Assembly (NCBI GenBank): GCA_964386535.1
Contig: CAYLRY010000011.1
Span: 5,666 to 69,665 of the forward strand
DNA: 64,000 nucleotides
Source of the DNA: CAYLRY01 sp964386535
Lineage (GTDB): Bacteria > Chloroflexota > Dehalococcoidia > Dehalococcoidales > UBA3254
Direction: 5' to 3'
The number at the start of each line of letters is the position of its first letter. Position 1 is the stretch's first letter. The notes beneath the pieces were generated by a model. It worked only from the letters and a program-made list of their open reading frames with translations. It had not been told where the DNA came from and made no database searches. Position numbers and translations under genes: made by a program. Shown in pieces: positions 34,506-44,738 of this stretch.

Positions 34506-34946
34506 CTATTTGGGTACCCGGTCTGTTACCGGGATAGTTGCGCCGGTAGCTCTGGCTATCAGCTTGCCGTTCTGGTTAGTGACGGTGATCTCTGAAACAC
34601 CCACTCTCCGCCCGCTTTTTACAACACGGCATTCAGCAATAAGGTCATCGCCTATTGCGGGAGCATTGAGGTAATAGATATTAAACTGGGCGGCGATGGC
34701 AGGCATAACCACGGAGTTAGCCCCAAGGGCAAAGGCCTGGTCAGCCACGGCTGAGATAATACCGCCGAATATCAAACCATTAAAATTAAGATACTCCGGC
34801 AAGATTTTCATGGAGACTTTAGCATACCCGGTAGACAGCTCAAGGGTTTTAATTTTCAAAAACGAAGCAATAGGCTCACCTTCTGCCCTGGCCATAAGCT
34901 CAGTCAGGGTATTGGATTTTTTTTGCACGTTTTCCGCCGCAGACAT
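34506..34946 (-). CDS. Hotdog-fold thioesterase (PaaI/YdiI-like)
   Basis: 146 residues from ATG 34946 (GAGGAT 5 nt upstream). The hotdog core is LNFNGLIFGGIISAVADQAF, with the catalytic-type Asp in ADQAF, and IYYLNAPAIGDDLIAECRVV. Such enzymes release acyl groups, often aryl or hydroxyacyl, from CoA. Two acyl-CoA ligases lie elsewhere in the window, but none is adjacent. First intact gene beyond the IS3 remnant. Confidence 0.82.
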   Translation of the reverse strand: MSAAENVQKKSNTLTELMARAEGEPIASFLKIKTLELSTGYAKVSMKILPEYLNFNGLIFGGIISAVADQAFALGANSVVMPAIAAQFNIYYLNAPAIGDDLIAECRVVKSGRRVGVSEITVTNQNGKLIARATGATIPVTDRVPK

Positions 34947-35324
34947 TTTATATCCTCTCAATATTTAATCAATAATTCTTATTTTTTATATTATAAAATA
35001 ATGCAAGTAAACATAAACAAATGTTTTCTGTTTTAAAAACAGCCTCATTATAGCATAAAAGAAATAGCCCGGGAAACAGAAAAAGGGATAATCTGAGGGA
35101 TATTAACTATGGTATTAATATTCAGCACGCCCGGACATCGAGCATAAAGGATGAAAATGTTTTTTGTTTTTCAACAAAAGTGGTAGAAAATCTGAGTAAA
35201 CGGTTACCGGTTCCTGGTATCCAGATCAAATCCCGGAGAAAGGAGATTGATCTTTAAAAGTTAAAGCTGTGATATAATGCATATTGCAACGTTATTAAAA
35301 CCGCAACTAAAAAAGGAGGCCGAC
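34947..35324. other. Intergenic, nothing recognised
   Basis: About 380 nt between the divergent thioesterase and GYD genes. AT-rich near the thioesterase start. No convincing promoter pair, gene, hairpin or repeat seen apart from the GYD ribosome site. Confidence 0.5.
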
Positions 35325-35627
35325 ATGTCTGTATACTTGATGCTGACAACGCTGACCGATTCAGGAAGAAAAAGTCTTCAGGAAGACCCGGAGGTGCTAA
35401 AAGAGCTTAATAAAGAGGTAGAGTATCTGGGAGTAAAGGTAATCTGCCAGTATGCTTTACTGGGGCAGTACGATTTTGTAAGTATCCTGGAGGCTCCCAG
35501 TAACGAGGTGATTGCCAAATTAGCCATTCGCCTGAGCGCCCGGGGGACCACGCAGACTCTGACTATGGCAGCTATTACGCTGGACAACCTGATTGCGGCT
35601 TTAAAGGAAAAAACCACTCCATGGTAA
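35325..35627 (+). CDS. GYD domain protein
   Basis: 100 residues from ATG 35325, fixed by AAAGGAGG 5 nt upstream. Opens SVYLMLTTLTDSGRKSLQED, then GVKVICQYALLGQYDFVSIL (GQYD at the place that names the GYD family), and AIRLSARGTTQTLTMAAI. A ferredoxin-like alpha/beta fold, thought to be ligand-binding and oligomeric; no known reaction. It is followed by a bidirectional terminator. Confidence 0.85.
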   Translation: MSVYLMLTTLTDSGRKSLQEDPEVLKELNKEVEYLGVKVICQYALLGQYDFVSILEAPSNEVIAKLAIRLSARGTTQTLTMAAITLDNLIAALKEKTTPW

Positions 35628-35634
35628 AGAAATG

Positions 35635-35668
35635 AAAAAAGGATGGCGCTAAAACGCCATCCTTTTTT
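35635..35668. terminator. Bidirectional intrinsic terminator
   Basis: Perfect 14-bp stem AAAAAAGGATGGCG with CGCCATCCTTTTTT around a 6-nt loop. It has a T-run on both strands and so serves the convergent GYD and acyl-CoA ligase genes. Confidence 0.93.
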
Positions 35669-35671
35669 AAC

Positions 35672-37228
35672 TTACATTACAGGTCCGCCGTATTTCAGAC
35701 GTAGTTTAGGCTTTTCAATCTTGCCAGTGGCATTACGGGGTACTTTATCAAAGATTATTTTTCTGGGCCTCTTATAGCGCGGTAATACTTTCTCTATATA
35801 GGCGTTGATTTCCTCTTCGGTCAGGGTTTCACCCGGTTTGGGATCGATAATAGCGCCGACGACTTCACCCAGCCTTTCATCAGGGATGCCGATAACAGCT
35901 ACATCATAGACTTTAGGATGGTTGTGAATGGCGTCTTCCACCTCAACAGGATAGATATTCTCTCCACCAACGATGACAACGTCCTTTTTACGGTCAACCA
36001 GATAAACATAGCCGTCGCTATCGATACGGGCCATATCTCCGGTAAGCAGCCAGCCATCCTTAATGGTTTTAGCGGTCAACTCAGGATTCTTATAGTATTC
36101 ACGCATCACGCCGTCACCTTTTATGGCCAGCTCTCCAGCCATCCAGGGCGGCACATTGCGGCTGTCATCTATAGGTACAATCTTGAGCTGCCATCCCTCA
36201 CCTGCTTTACCTACAGCCCCATCCTTAAAGGCATTATCCAATCCCAGATGTACAGGGCCGGGACCGGTAGATTCGCTGAGGCCGTAATTGTTATCATATT
36301 GCATTTTAGGGAAGTAATCTTTCCAGTGCAGTACCAGCCTGGGAGGCACCGGTTGAGCGCCGATATGCATCAGCCGCCAGGATTTCAGATTATAGTCTGA
36401 TATTTTCAGTTCGCCCTTATCGAGGGCCAACAGGATATCATGAACCCAGGGCACGAGCAGCCAGACAATGGTGCCTTTTTCTCGGCTGACTGCCTCAAAG
36501 ACAGCCTGGGGACTGAACTCCGTGAGAATTGTACCTTTGCTGCCGGAAATCAGGCTGCCGAACCAGTGCATTTTGGCGCCGGTATGATAAAGGGGTGGCA
36601 GAATTATAAAATTATCATGCCGGTTCTGGTGATGGTGTGCCTGTTCAGTTTTAGCAGCGAAAGTCATATTTTTATGGGTCAGTAGGACAGGTTTGGGAGA
36701 GCCGGTGGTGCCGGAAGTAAAGTAAAGGCCGCATTCATCATCAGGAGTCAACTTGATATTAACAGGGTCAGCGCTATTATTCTTAAGTACATCATCATAA
36801 TGCACCATGCCCGCAGGCAGACTGGGGCCGATATAGATATAGTTCAGGATGGAAGGCGGGCGGACGGCTTCTACGGACCTGGTGAATTCATCCTCAAAAA
36901 TCATAGCTTTAGCCTCAGCTATTTCGGAGCAGTATTTAAAATCACTGGCATTAAAACGGTAGTTCAGAGGTACAGCCCAGGCGCCGGTCTTAATAATGCC
37001 GAAATAGGCTTCCAGCCAGGGAATGGAGTTTCTCATCCAGTGAATGACTTTATCATCTTTTTTAATGCCCCAATTTAGAAGGGCATTGGCTATTTTATTA
37101 GCGTTATCATTAAATTCTTTCCAGGTAATAGCTTTACGGTAATTTTTACTAGGCCTGAGTTCAATCAGGGCGACATCGTCAGGATATTTCCTGGCGTTGT
37201 TTTCCAGCATTTCAGAAATAGTAACCAT
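35672..37228 (-). CDS. AMP-dependent acyl-CoA synthetase
   Basis: 518 residues, medium-length member of the ANL ligase family. P-loop YFTSGTTGSPKPV at 169-181, NYGLSEST in the middle, hinge LVDRKKDVVIVGGENIYPVE, and the C-terminal catalytic Lys in RNATGKIEKP. It makes an acyl-CoA from a free acid with ATP. Unlike the ligase at 1561-3507 it has the complete hinge and lysine signatures. Substrate unknown. AGGAGG lies 12 nt before the ATG. Monocistronic, with a terminator directly after it. Confidence 0.9.
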   Translation of the reverse strand: MVTISEMLENNARKYPDDVALIELRPSKNYRKAITWKEFNDNANKIANALLNWGIKKDDKVIHWMRNSIPWLEAYFGIIKTGAWAVPLNYRFNASDFKYCSEIAEAKAMIFEDEFTRSVEAVRPPSILNYIYIGPSLPAGMVHYDDVLKNNSADPVNIKLTPDDECGLYFTSGTTGSPKPVLLTHKNMTFAAKTEQAHHHQNRHDNFIILPPLYHTGAKMHWFGSLISGSKGTILTEFSPQAVFEAVSREKGTIVWLLVPWVHDILLALDKGELKISDYNLKSWRLMHIGAQPVPPRLVLHWKDYFPKMQYDNNYGLSESTGPGPVHLGLDNAFKDGAVGKAGEGWQLKIVPIDDSRNVPPWMAGELAIKGDGVMREYYKNPELTAKTIKDGWLLTGDMARIDSDGYVYLVDRKKDVVIVGGENIYPVEVEDAIHNHPKVYDVAVIGIPDERLGEVVGAIIDPKPGETLTEEEINAYIEKVLPRYKRPRKIIFDKVPRNATGKIEKPKLRLKYGGPVM

Positions 37229-37513
37229 GGTATAACAAAACCTCCTGCTCCAGATGAAGCGTGAATCTCTATTTTAAAAAAATTCTAGAATAGGAATAAA
37301 AAATAAATTATTAACACCTATTTTCAGGAACCAGACACTTCAAAACCAGTTTTATGTCCACTAAAACCGGAAACAGATTACCGGAAAAGGGCAACTCCGA
37401 TAGTTATAAAATAGAATAACATTTTTTCAACATAATGGCTAGTAGCTAAATGGGGTAGCCCGTTATGATAAAATAAAAATATAGTTGAATAGTCGCATAA
37501 GAAGGAGAAGCGT

Positions 37514-38371
37514 ATGAATGAGACTGGCCGGACTATTGATCCATTGGTAACCACAGACTGGCTGGCGGAACATTTACAAGATCCTGGGCTGGTAATACTG
37601 GACATCCGTTCCGGCGGTGAATACCTGGCAGGCCATATTCCCTCTGCTATTCAAATACCAGCCGGGTTATGGTCCACCATGAGAGACTTCCTCAACCTTG
37701 AATTGCCAGATGATGAAGTATTATTCAGCTTGATAGGCAGCGCCGGTATTATCAAAGACTCAAGGGTAGTGGTGGTTTATAAAACCCTGGACCCCACCAG
37801 ACGTACGAACTCTCTTCTGGCAGATGCCAGCAGGGTGGCAGACACGCTGATATACGCTGGTATAACAAATGTTGCCATACTGGATGGCGGATATGATAAG
37901 TGGAAGAATGAAGGGAGGAAGATATCAAATGCTATAGTTTTACCACTACCGGCAACCTACAGGGGAGATGTGGACAAAGGGATGCTGGTAGCCCGGGAAT
38001 ATGTTCAGGAAAACATCGGCAAAGCGTTAATTATTGATGCCAGAGATGCAGATGTGTATTTTGGGGCTACGGTAGAGGCTTTTGCTCCTAAAGCCGGGCA
38101 CATTCCCGGAGCGAAGTCCCTGCCAGCTCCCTGGATATGGAATGCAGATGGCACTTTTAAAAAAACGGAAGCCCTGAGAGAATTGACCTCAAATATAATA
38201 GAAAAAGATTCGTCCAGGGAGATCATCATCTATTGTGGTATAGGAGGTTATTCGAGCGCGTGGTGGTTCGTCTTGACACAAATTCTGGGGTTCAAAAATA
38301 TTAGGTTGTATGACGGCTCGGCGCAGGAGTGGATCCGTTATGCCGATATGGTATGTTACAGGTGGGAGTGA
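37514..38371 (+). CDS. Thiosulfate/3-mercaptopyruvate sulfurtransferase
   Basis: 285 residues with two rhodanese domains. The first (LVILDIRSGGEYLAGHIPSA) lacks a catalytic Cys; the second has the active Cys in IIYCGIGGYSSAWW. The loop CGIGGY is nearer to thiosulfate than to mercaptopyruvate types (CGxGxxAS), so the donor is open. It moves sulfane sulfur to cyanide or thiol acceptors. Cytoplasmic; GAAGGAG 7 nt before ATG. Not in an operon. Confidence 0.9.
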   Translation: MNETGRTIDPLVTTDWLAEHLQDPGLVILDIRSGGEYLAGHIPSAIQIPAGLWSTMRDFLNLELPDDEVLFSLIGSAGIIKDSRVVVVYKTLDPTRRTNSLLADASRVADTLIYAGITNVAILDGGYDKWKNEGRKISNAIVLPLPATYRGDVDKGMLVAREYVQENIGKALIIDARDADVYFGATVEAFAPKAGHIPGAKSLPAPWIWNADGTFKKTEALRELTSNIIEKDSSREIIIYCGIGGYSSAWWFVLTQILGFKNIRLYDGSAQEWIRYADMVCYRWE

Positions 38372-38485
38372 GGCAGTAATCAAATTACAAAGTTAACATG
38401 TGAAATAGGGAGCCTCTTGGAAAGGGACATATTAAAGACTGAGTCAATTATGGGCTAATACAAACCGGCATTACCATAAAGCAGA

Positions 38486-40975
38486 TTATTTGCGGGATAG
38501 AGCGGATGGCCACCAGTTCCAGCGCCTGATTAAGGTTGCCAGTGATGGAATAAGGATAGCCCTAACCAGAAATGTATCAATTAATACCCCGATAGCGATG
38601 GCAGCACCCACCTGGAAAACCAGTTGCAGGGGGGCCGTGGTGAGCGACCCGAAAGTGCCGGCCAGGATAATGCCGCAGGCTGTGATAACGCCGCCGGTAT
38701 TTGCTACAGAAACGGCCACAGCCTCTTTCAGCGTTCTGTACTCTGCCTCCTCCCGGATGCGCGAAACCAGGAAGATATTGTAATCCGATCCTACCGCCAC
38801 CAGAAGAACAAAGACAAATATAGGCAGCATATAGATGGCAGAGCTATGGTCCAGAATATCCAGAAAGAGCCAGGTAGCGATGCCAAGAGTAGCACCGAAA
38901 TTCAGAAGAACAGTTATCAACATATACAGTGGGGCAATCAGGCTGCGAAGTAAAACGGCAGAAACGATAAAAATGCCTATTACAGCCAGGCCTAAAACGC
39001 GGAGAAAATCAGCATCATTGACTGACAGGATATCAGACTGCGAGGCTGTCTCACCGCCGAAATAGACTGAAGCCCCTTTAAGAGTAGATGAATCCAGATT
39101 ATCCTTAACCAGAGCATGCAGTTCAGATAAGATATCTATACTCTCGGCGGCATAGGGGTCCGTTTTCAAAATTACATTTAATCTGGCGATGGTCCCATCA
39201 TTTGAAAAATAGGTGTTTTTCAACCAGGTAGTAAAAGGGGTATCCACTTGCAGATTGAATTCCCCGGCCAGCATCTGCAATGCACGGGCCACCTCATTAA
39301 TCAATGAGTTGATCTGTGGCAGTACCACAGCAGCCTGTGAACCGGGAGCTAACAACTGGCTGGCATTGCCCGATAATTGCGTCAGGCTGGAGGTCACGGC
39401 TATGAAATTGGGACTTTGCAGGATACCCGGATATTGTATTGCCAGGCTTTGAAGGTATTGTCCCGTCGTTTGGAAAAAGCTGATCTGGCTGAAATCGCCC
39501 CGAGCAGCAGCCTCGCCCGCTGCCCGGCTGGCCTGGCTCATATTGAGAAGGTTTTTAACTGGGGCTGAAAAATAATCTACGCGAGAGACTCCGTCTGCTG
39601 TGTTTAGCGCCTGACCTAAAGCACTTACGGCATCCAGGGAATCTGTATCTGCCAGCAAACTAGCCGGTGACTCAATCAGTATATAGGATGGTTCCAGTTC
39701 CCCGGCAGCAAACCGGGTTAGCATTATATTGTAACCGGCGACTGACTCAACATCCTGCGGTATATGACTCAGGATATTGGCTGATGTTCGAAGACCGGGA
39801 AGGGCGATATAGGGCAGTAAAAGGATTATTAATATCGGTACGGCAAAGACGACCGGTCGCCTGGTAATACGGCCTCCTGTACGAGCCCAAAAGCCTTCTT
39901 CAGGGTTGTTTTTACTCTGGAATTTGCCGGGCCAGAGCAATTTTTTCCCGAAAAGGGATACCAGGGCAGGCGTCAGAGTAAGGCCAGCCAGCAAAGTAAC
40001 AGCTACGCCAATAGCCAGAACAAAACCTGAGGTGCGGTTCATACCGAAGCGGGAGATGCCCAGGCACAGGAGGGCTACGATTACTGTAACGGCGCTGGCC
40101 AGGATAACTGGGCCGATTTGCCGGATGGCCATTACACCAGCCTCAGCCCTGTCATGGCGGACCAGTTCCTCTTTAAACCTGGAAACTATGAAAAGGCAAT
40201 AATCGGTTCCGATGCCGAAAAGAGTGACCACCAGATAGGCATCTGCCAGGCTGGAAATGTTAATACCGGAAGCTGCCATATAGCCACCTATGCCGCGAGC
40301 AACCAGATAGCTAACTCCAATAGTAATCAACGGCACAAAAATGGCTACCGGCGAACGGTATATCAGGAGTAAAAGAACCACCACCAGTATAACGGTAACC
40401 AGAGTAGCCCTATCAATGGTATTCTGAATAGAGGCTAAAAGATCATGCGATATACCGGCGCTTCCGGATACGTAAACCTGAGATTCGAATTGATGGGAGT
40501 GCACATAGGTTCGAATATCTTCAACAGCCTCTCTGGCGGGTGCACTGGAAGAAGCTGAAGACAGGTAAACCTGTAGCATCATGGTAGTTTGATCCTGGCT
40601 GATCAGCGTTGGGGTGAGCGCCTGGTTGGTAAAAACGGATACCACAGTGGTGATTGATTTCGGAGCGTTTTCAGAGGTTAACCAGTCAACCAGTGCCTTA
40701 GCTTCCTGAGAGTTTTTTGCGGAAAGCTGGTCAGGGTTGTGGAAAACTATAGTAACTGAACCTGCAGATGTCGTTTGAGATTGATTAAATTTTTTATCCA
40801 GCAACTGATTGGCCAGAGCGGATTCGGTATCACTGGGTAAAAATTGAGAGTCATCGGTAATTCCGGCCTCAGAGAGCGAAGGTGCGAAAAAGGTAAAGAG
40901 CCCTGCCAGGATTATCCAAAGTGTGATAATAATTATTTTGTATTTTGATGTTTTTTCTGCTAGATACGAAAACAT
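38486..40975 (-). CDS. MMPL/RND family transporter
   Basis: 829 residues with the MmpL layout: an N-terminal helix (IIIITLWIILAGLFTFFAPS), an outer loop domain of ~150 residues, five helices with FGIGTDYCLFIVSRFKEEL, a second loop domain (~390-640), and a mirrored set with VAVGSDYNIFLVSRIREEA. Both GTDY/GSDY motifs are the proton-relay region of this class. It exports lipids or hydrophobic compounds by proton motive force; the Gly-Asp-Tyr pair suggests that it is functional. Weak Shine-Dalgarno. No adaptor gene nearby. Confidence 0.9.
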   Translation of the reverse strand: MFSYLAEKTSKYKIIIITLWIILAGLFTFFAPSLSEAGITDDSQFLPSDTESALANQLLDKKFNQSQTTSAGSVTIVFHNPDQLSAKNSQEAKALVDWLTSENAPKSITTVVSVFTNQALTPTLISQDQTTMMLQVYLSSASSSAPAREAVEDIRTYVHSHQFESQVYVSGSAGISHDLLASIQNTIDRATLVTVILVVVLLLLIYRSPVAIFVPLITIGVSYLVARGIGGYMAASGINISSLADAYLVVTLFGIGTDYCLFIVSRFKEELVRHDRAEAGVMAIRQIGPVILASAVTVIVALLCLGISRFGMNRTSGFVLAIGVAVTLLAGLTLTPALVSLFGKKLLWPGKFQSKNNPEEGFWARTGGRITRRPVVFAVPILIILLLPYIALPGLRTSANILSHIPQDVESVAGYNIMLTRFAAGELEPSYILIESPASLLADTDSLDAVSALGQALNTADGVSRVDYFSAPVKNLLNMSQASRAAGEAAARGDFSQISFFQTTGQYLQSLAIQYPGILQSPNFIAVTSSLTQLSGNASQLLAPGSQAAVVLPQINSLINEVARALQMLAGEFNLQVDTPFTTWLKNTYFSNDGTIARLNVILKTDPYAAESIDILSELHALVKDNLDSSTLKGASVYFGGETASQSDILSVNDADFLRVLGLAVIGIFIVSAVLLRSLIAPLYMLITVLLNFGATLGIATWLFLDILDHSSAIYMLPIFVFVLLVAVGSDYNIFLVSRIREEAEYRTLKEAVAVSVANTGGVITACGIILAGTFGSLTTAPLQLVFQVGAAIAIGVLIDTFLVRAILIPSLATLIRRWNWWPSALSRK

Positions 40976-41139
40976 TTTATTATATGATAGGCGAGCAAGA
41001 AAAAAATGTCCAGCACCAGGTACGGGCTAAAAGTTTGATTGGGGATGATTTAAGGTTTCTCCGGAGAAAATAAGATCTAAGCTCCCTTCCGGGTGGAACA
41101 CAATCTGGTTATGCGTGAAATGCTGGATAGGCTGCCATA

Positions 41140-42816
41140 TTATTTTTCAATAATGACGGAGATGATCAAGACAACTGCCAGCAGGGCTGCCAGGATAAAG
41201 CCAGCCAGGCCCAATACCGAAACCTCACCTACCATTGGCGGTATACGTGCAGAAACAATAAGAGCTGAAGCTAATAACACGGAGCTGAGCAGCAGAGCAA
41301 GAGAAAGATGATGCGAAACCCGTTCCAGGGTTTTACGTAAAGGTTCCAAACCGATATGTTCAAACTCTATCTTGACCCTTCCCTTTTTTAACTGATCCAA
41401 TACCACACTGAAATCATAAGGCAGATCTTTAAGCACGCTGGCTGAGTCCAGGGCTGAGAAGTAGAGCTCCCTCGCCTGGTGCAAAGGATTTAAGTCCCTT
41501 AAGATCAATTTACGGGCATAAGGTTTAATGAAACCCAACATTTCAAAGTCAGCATCCAGACGGTAACAGGTTTCCTCCAGGGTGGCGACTGACTTGAAAA
41601 GCCATATCAGGTGGGTAGGAAAGCGGGCATCATGCTCGCGAAGGAGGTTTAAAAATCTAAAAAGTAATTGTCCCAACTGGATTTCGCTGAAGGTTAAATG
41701 GCCGTATTCCTGGATGATACGGGATACTTCATGTTCCAGTTCTTCTGCATTGAGTTGTTCTGCCGATTCCATGAGGGTGCGGAGGGCGCGAGATGTCCTT
41801 TTTTCATCGCCGTTTTGCATAAAATAAAGGAGCTTGCCCAGTTTTTCACGGTCCCGGCTTGAGAGGGTGCCCATGAGTCCGTAATCCAGTAAACAGACCA
41901 CGTTATGCGGCAGGATAAACAGATTACCAGGATGCGGGTCTGCGTGAAAGAAACCGAATTCCAGAGCAGAACGAAAAGCGATATCAGCTCCACGCCGGGC
42001 TATGAGTTTCAAATCATAGCCTTGATCCTTTAATTTATCCACCTGGGAGATATTGATTCCATCGATATACTCCATGATTAAAATACGCTGAGTACAGCAA
42101 TTTTCAGGGTAGACACGGGGTATATGTATCCAGGAGGAGTCTGAAAAATTTTTTGCGAAACGCCGCATATTGGCAGCTTCCTGACGAAAATCCAGTTCCT
42201 TTTTTATATTAATGGAGAATTCTTTAACCAGGCCTACCGGATTTAAAACATGAGTAGCGGGAAGGTAGCGCTCCATCAGAACAGCCAGGTTACGCATGAT
42301 ATCCAGATCGACCTCAATGATCTGGACAATGTTAGGTCGCTGGATTTTAACGACAACTTCCTCACCTTTAATGGTAGCCCGGTGTACCTGGGCTAGAGAA
42401 GCCGCGGCTAGAGGCTGGTCATCAAAGGAAGAAAAGATTTCCGAGACAGGACGTTTAAGTTCGGACTCAATAATCTGACGGGCTTCCAAAGCGGGTACCG
42501 GTGATACTTGATTTTGTAGTTTTTCCAGTTCCAGGATGTAGTTTTGGGGCAAAATATCGGGGCGCGTACTGAGCATTTGACCCATTTTAACAAAAGTTGG
42601 CCCCAGCTCTTCCAGCGCCATTCTTATCCTCTCGGCGGTGGTCAGATTATTTATTTTTTGTTCATGATGCAAGATACCGCGCTCAATATGTGCACGTTCC
42701 CAGGCTCGGATCTGTCCGAAGAATTCACCAAAGCCATATTTTGTTAGTACTGCAATCACCTGCCGGTAACGCTGCAAATGTTTGTAAGCCCGGCCAGGCG
42801 TAATCACACCAGGCAT
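41140..42816 (-). CDS. ABC1/UbiB (AarF) family atypical kinase
   Basis: 558 residues. Family marks: KMGQMLSTRPDILP (KxGQ), LAAASLAQVHRATI (alanine-rich loop), YIDGINI, HADPHPGNLF, and LDYGLMG (metal site). Two C-terminal hydrophobic helices (residues ~500-555) anchor it in the membrane. Known members support quinone biosynthesis as ATPases or kinases. Here it probably serves menaquinone or another membrane lipid (inference). It ends 165 nt from the MMPL start on the same strand. Confidence 0.9.
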   Translation of the reverse strand: MPGVITPGRAYKHLQRYRQVIAVLTKYGFGEFFGQIRAWERAHIERGILHHEQKINNLTTAERIRMALEELGPTFVKMGQMLSTRPDILPQNYILELEKLQNQVSPVPALEARQIIESELKRPVSEIFSSFDDQPLAAASLAQVHRATIKGEEVVVKIQRPNIVQIIEVDLDIMRNLAVLMERYLPATHVLNPVGLVKEFSINIKKELDFRQEAANMRRFAKNFSDSSWIHIPRVYPENCCTQRILIMEYIDGINISQVDKLKDQGYDLKLIARRGADIAFRSALEFGFFHADPHPGNLFILPHNVVCLLDYGLMGTLSSRDREKLGKLLYFMQNGDEKRTSRALRTLMESAEQLNAEELEHEVSRIIQEYGHLTFSEIQLGQLLFRFLNLLREHDARFPTHLIWLFKSVATLEETCYRLDADFEMLGFIKPYARKLILRDLNPLHQARELYFSALDSASVLKDLPYDFSVVLDQLKKGRVKIEFEHIGLEPLRKTLERVSHHLSLALLLSSVLLASALIVSARIPPMVGEVSVLGLAGFILAALLAVVLIISVIIEK

Positions 42817-42983
42817 GGTATTATCCTTGCACGCTTTATTAACATTTTACGTTATTTTAGAGGAAAGTCCCATGGGGAAATTTATTCAGATAAGCTTAAG
42901 CTTTCAGTCCTTGTTTGGTGAAAATCCATCATTCTGGCTTGCCTGGCTTTGGCTGGTTGCCAATTCCAGTTATAGAGAGAACT

Positions 42984-43772
42984 TCAGGTTTCGGACCTGG
43001 ACAGGCTGACATCCCCGGCTACGATTTTAATTAAATCTCCATCCGCAGTACGCAAAAGCAAACTGCCATCTCCGGATACCGATTCAGCTAAGCCATAATA
43101 AATATGATCACCCTGAGTAACCTGTACATTTTGCCCCAGTGTAACAAGCCGGTTTTTCCATTCTTGAATTATTTGATCTCTCTCCGGGAGATGGCGATAT
43201 AGCCTCTCCATCTCAACCAGCAGATGTTGAAGTATATCCAGGCGTGAAACTATATTCCCGGTCTGGTCAGAAAGGCTGGTAGCGATGGAGGAAATATCCG
43301 GAAAGTCCTGCATATGAATATTGACATTGATGCCGATACCGATAATTGAAAAAACTAGAGAGTTTTTGCGGATATCATTTTCAATAAGAATACCACAGAT
43401 CTTTTTATCTTTGATTAATATGTCATTGGGCCACTTTATCTGAGTAAACAAGCCGGTGACGTTCTCAACGCTGCGGACTACCGCCAGCGAGCTAATCATT
43501 ATCAAGTAAGGCAAATATTCAACATTCGGCCGTAATATAATGGATAAGGTCAATCCCCCTCTTGGTGACAGCCAGGTACGTTTCAGACGCCCTCTGCCAG
43601 CCGTTTGTTCATCGGCAAGGACAACCGTACCAGCCGGGGCGCCCCAGAGCGCCTCCCTGCGGGCGGCTTCCATGGTGGAATCCAGGGAGGTGAAATGAAT
43701 TACTTTTTTCCCTATAAACCGGGTAGGTAAACCAGCGGTAATTAATGCAGGCGATAAGCTATTTTCTTCCAT
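42984..43772 (-). CDS. birA: Biotin-[acetyl-CoA-carboxylase] ligase, catalytic type
   Basis: 262 residues from ATG 43772. The catalytic domain has TSLDSTMEAARREA, GTVVLADEQTAGRGRLKRTW (GRGR biotinyl-AMP loop), IKWPNDILIKDKKICGILIE and the small SH3-like C-terminus. The N-terminal DNA-binding domain of bifunctional BirA is absent, so this enzyme attaches biotin but does not repress. It overlaps the end of the nth gene by 14 nt, which suggests coupled translation. The residues before ATG 43772 belong to nth in another frame. Confidence 0.9.
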   Translation of the reverse strand: MEENSLSPALITAGLPTRFIGKKVIHFTSLDSTMEAARREALWGAPAGTVVLADEQTAGRGRLKRTWLSPRGGLTLSIILRPNVEYLPYLIMISSLAVVRSVENVTGLFTQIKWPNDILIKDKKICGILIENDIRKNSLVFSIIGIGINVNIHMQDFPDISSIATSLSDQTGNIVSRLDILQHLLVEMERLYRHLPERDQIIQEWKNRLVTLGQNVQVTQGDHIYYGLAESVSGDGSLLLRTADGDLIKIVAGDVSLSRSET

Positions 43773-44463
43773 TGAAATTGTTTCCCTTTTCGGTTCGGAT
43801 AAGGACGGCAAAGTTTTTATAGCCCTGACAAATACATTGTAAGATGCATTGAGTGCAGTGCGGACGGCGGGATAAACAAATACGCCGGCCATGTTCAATC
43901 ATCAACACATGAAATTCAAAAATATTGGCCCTCGGAACCTGTTGCTCTAACAATCGGTGAGATTCGTCAAGAGTAGCTTTTTGTGGGATTAATCCAAGCC
44001 TTCCGGAAACACGGTGGATATGGGTATCCACGGGTAAAGCAGGCATTCCAAGTGCAAAAAGCAAAACGCAGTTGGCGGTTTTGTTTCCCACGCCAGGCAG
44101 TTCTTTCAAATGTGCCCGGGCTTGCGAAACCGGCAGGTTTTTAAGAAATCCCAGTTCTATCTTGCCCTGTTTTTTATTAATCTCTCTGAGCGCCTGCTGT
44201 ATGCGCAAAGCTTTAATGTGTCCCAGACCTCCGCTTTTTATGACGGCAGCTAAAGCAGCAGGCTCAGCCTGCATAATATCCTCCCAACCCCTATAGGCGG
44301 AGATCAGAGCCCGGTAAGCCGGACGGGAATTGGCATCCGAGGTGTTTTGGGATAGAATGGTCTGAACCAGTTCCGCCACCGGGTCACCATGGGGTATAAA
44401 AGGGCGGGGTCCGTATTGTTTGACCAGCAAGTCAAGGATCAGTTTTATATCAGGTCTGTTCAT
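43759..44463 (-). CDS. nth: Endonuclease III family DNA glycosylase
   Basis: 234 residues. The helix-hairpin-helix LPGVGNKTANCVL carries the catalytic Lys, and VDTHIHRVSGRL the catalytic Asp. The 4Fe-4S ligands follow the C-X6-C-X2-C-X5-C rule (CLSRRPHCTQCILQCIC). Removes oxidised pyrimidines or mismatched bases. It has a ~10-residue longer tail than E. coli Nth. The IL-QC spacing includes an extra Cys. Upstream partner of birA by overlap. Confidence 0.92.
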   Translation of the reverse strand: MNRPDIKLILDLLVKQYGPRPFIPHGDPVAELVQTILSQNTSDANSRPAYRALISAYRGWEDIMQAEPAALAAVIKSGGLGHIKALRIQQALREINKKQGKIELGFLKNLPVSQARAHLKELPGVGNKTANCVLLFALGMPALPVDTHIHRVSGRLGLIPQKATLDESHRLLEQQVPRANIFEFHVLMIEHGRRICLSRRPHCTQCILQCICQGYKNFAVLIRTEKGNNFNGRK

Positions 44464-44635
44464 ATGATGTTGTTATCACTTGTAACCGGCTGATTGGCAG
44501 TCCAGGCATAATATCGATGATTACTGCTGACAGGAGCAACCTGTCTTTTTCTAATAATCTCCCGGATTTATAAGGTATTTGAGTGTATTTATATTATAAA
44601 GCCTGAGCAGGAAAAAAGAACAGATTATACCCTTA

Positions 44636-44738
44636 CCTTGATTCACCATCAAATGAAGCTAAACAAGCCTGAATATTTTCACCACATTGGTGCAAAAATA
44701 TCGTGCCTGTTTGAGACTACTTGATAGCGGATTTTGGC
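44636..44738 (+). repeat. MITE-like imperfect palindrome, copy 3
   Basis: CTTGATTCACCATCAAATGA to GATAGCGGATTTTGG; centre TTTTCACCACATTGGTG. Nearly identical to copy 1, 17 kb away. Confidence 0.78.
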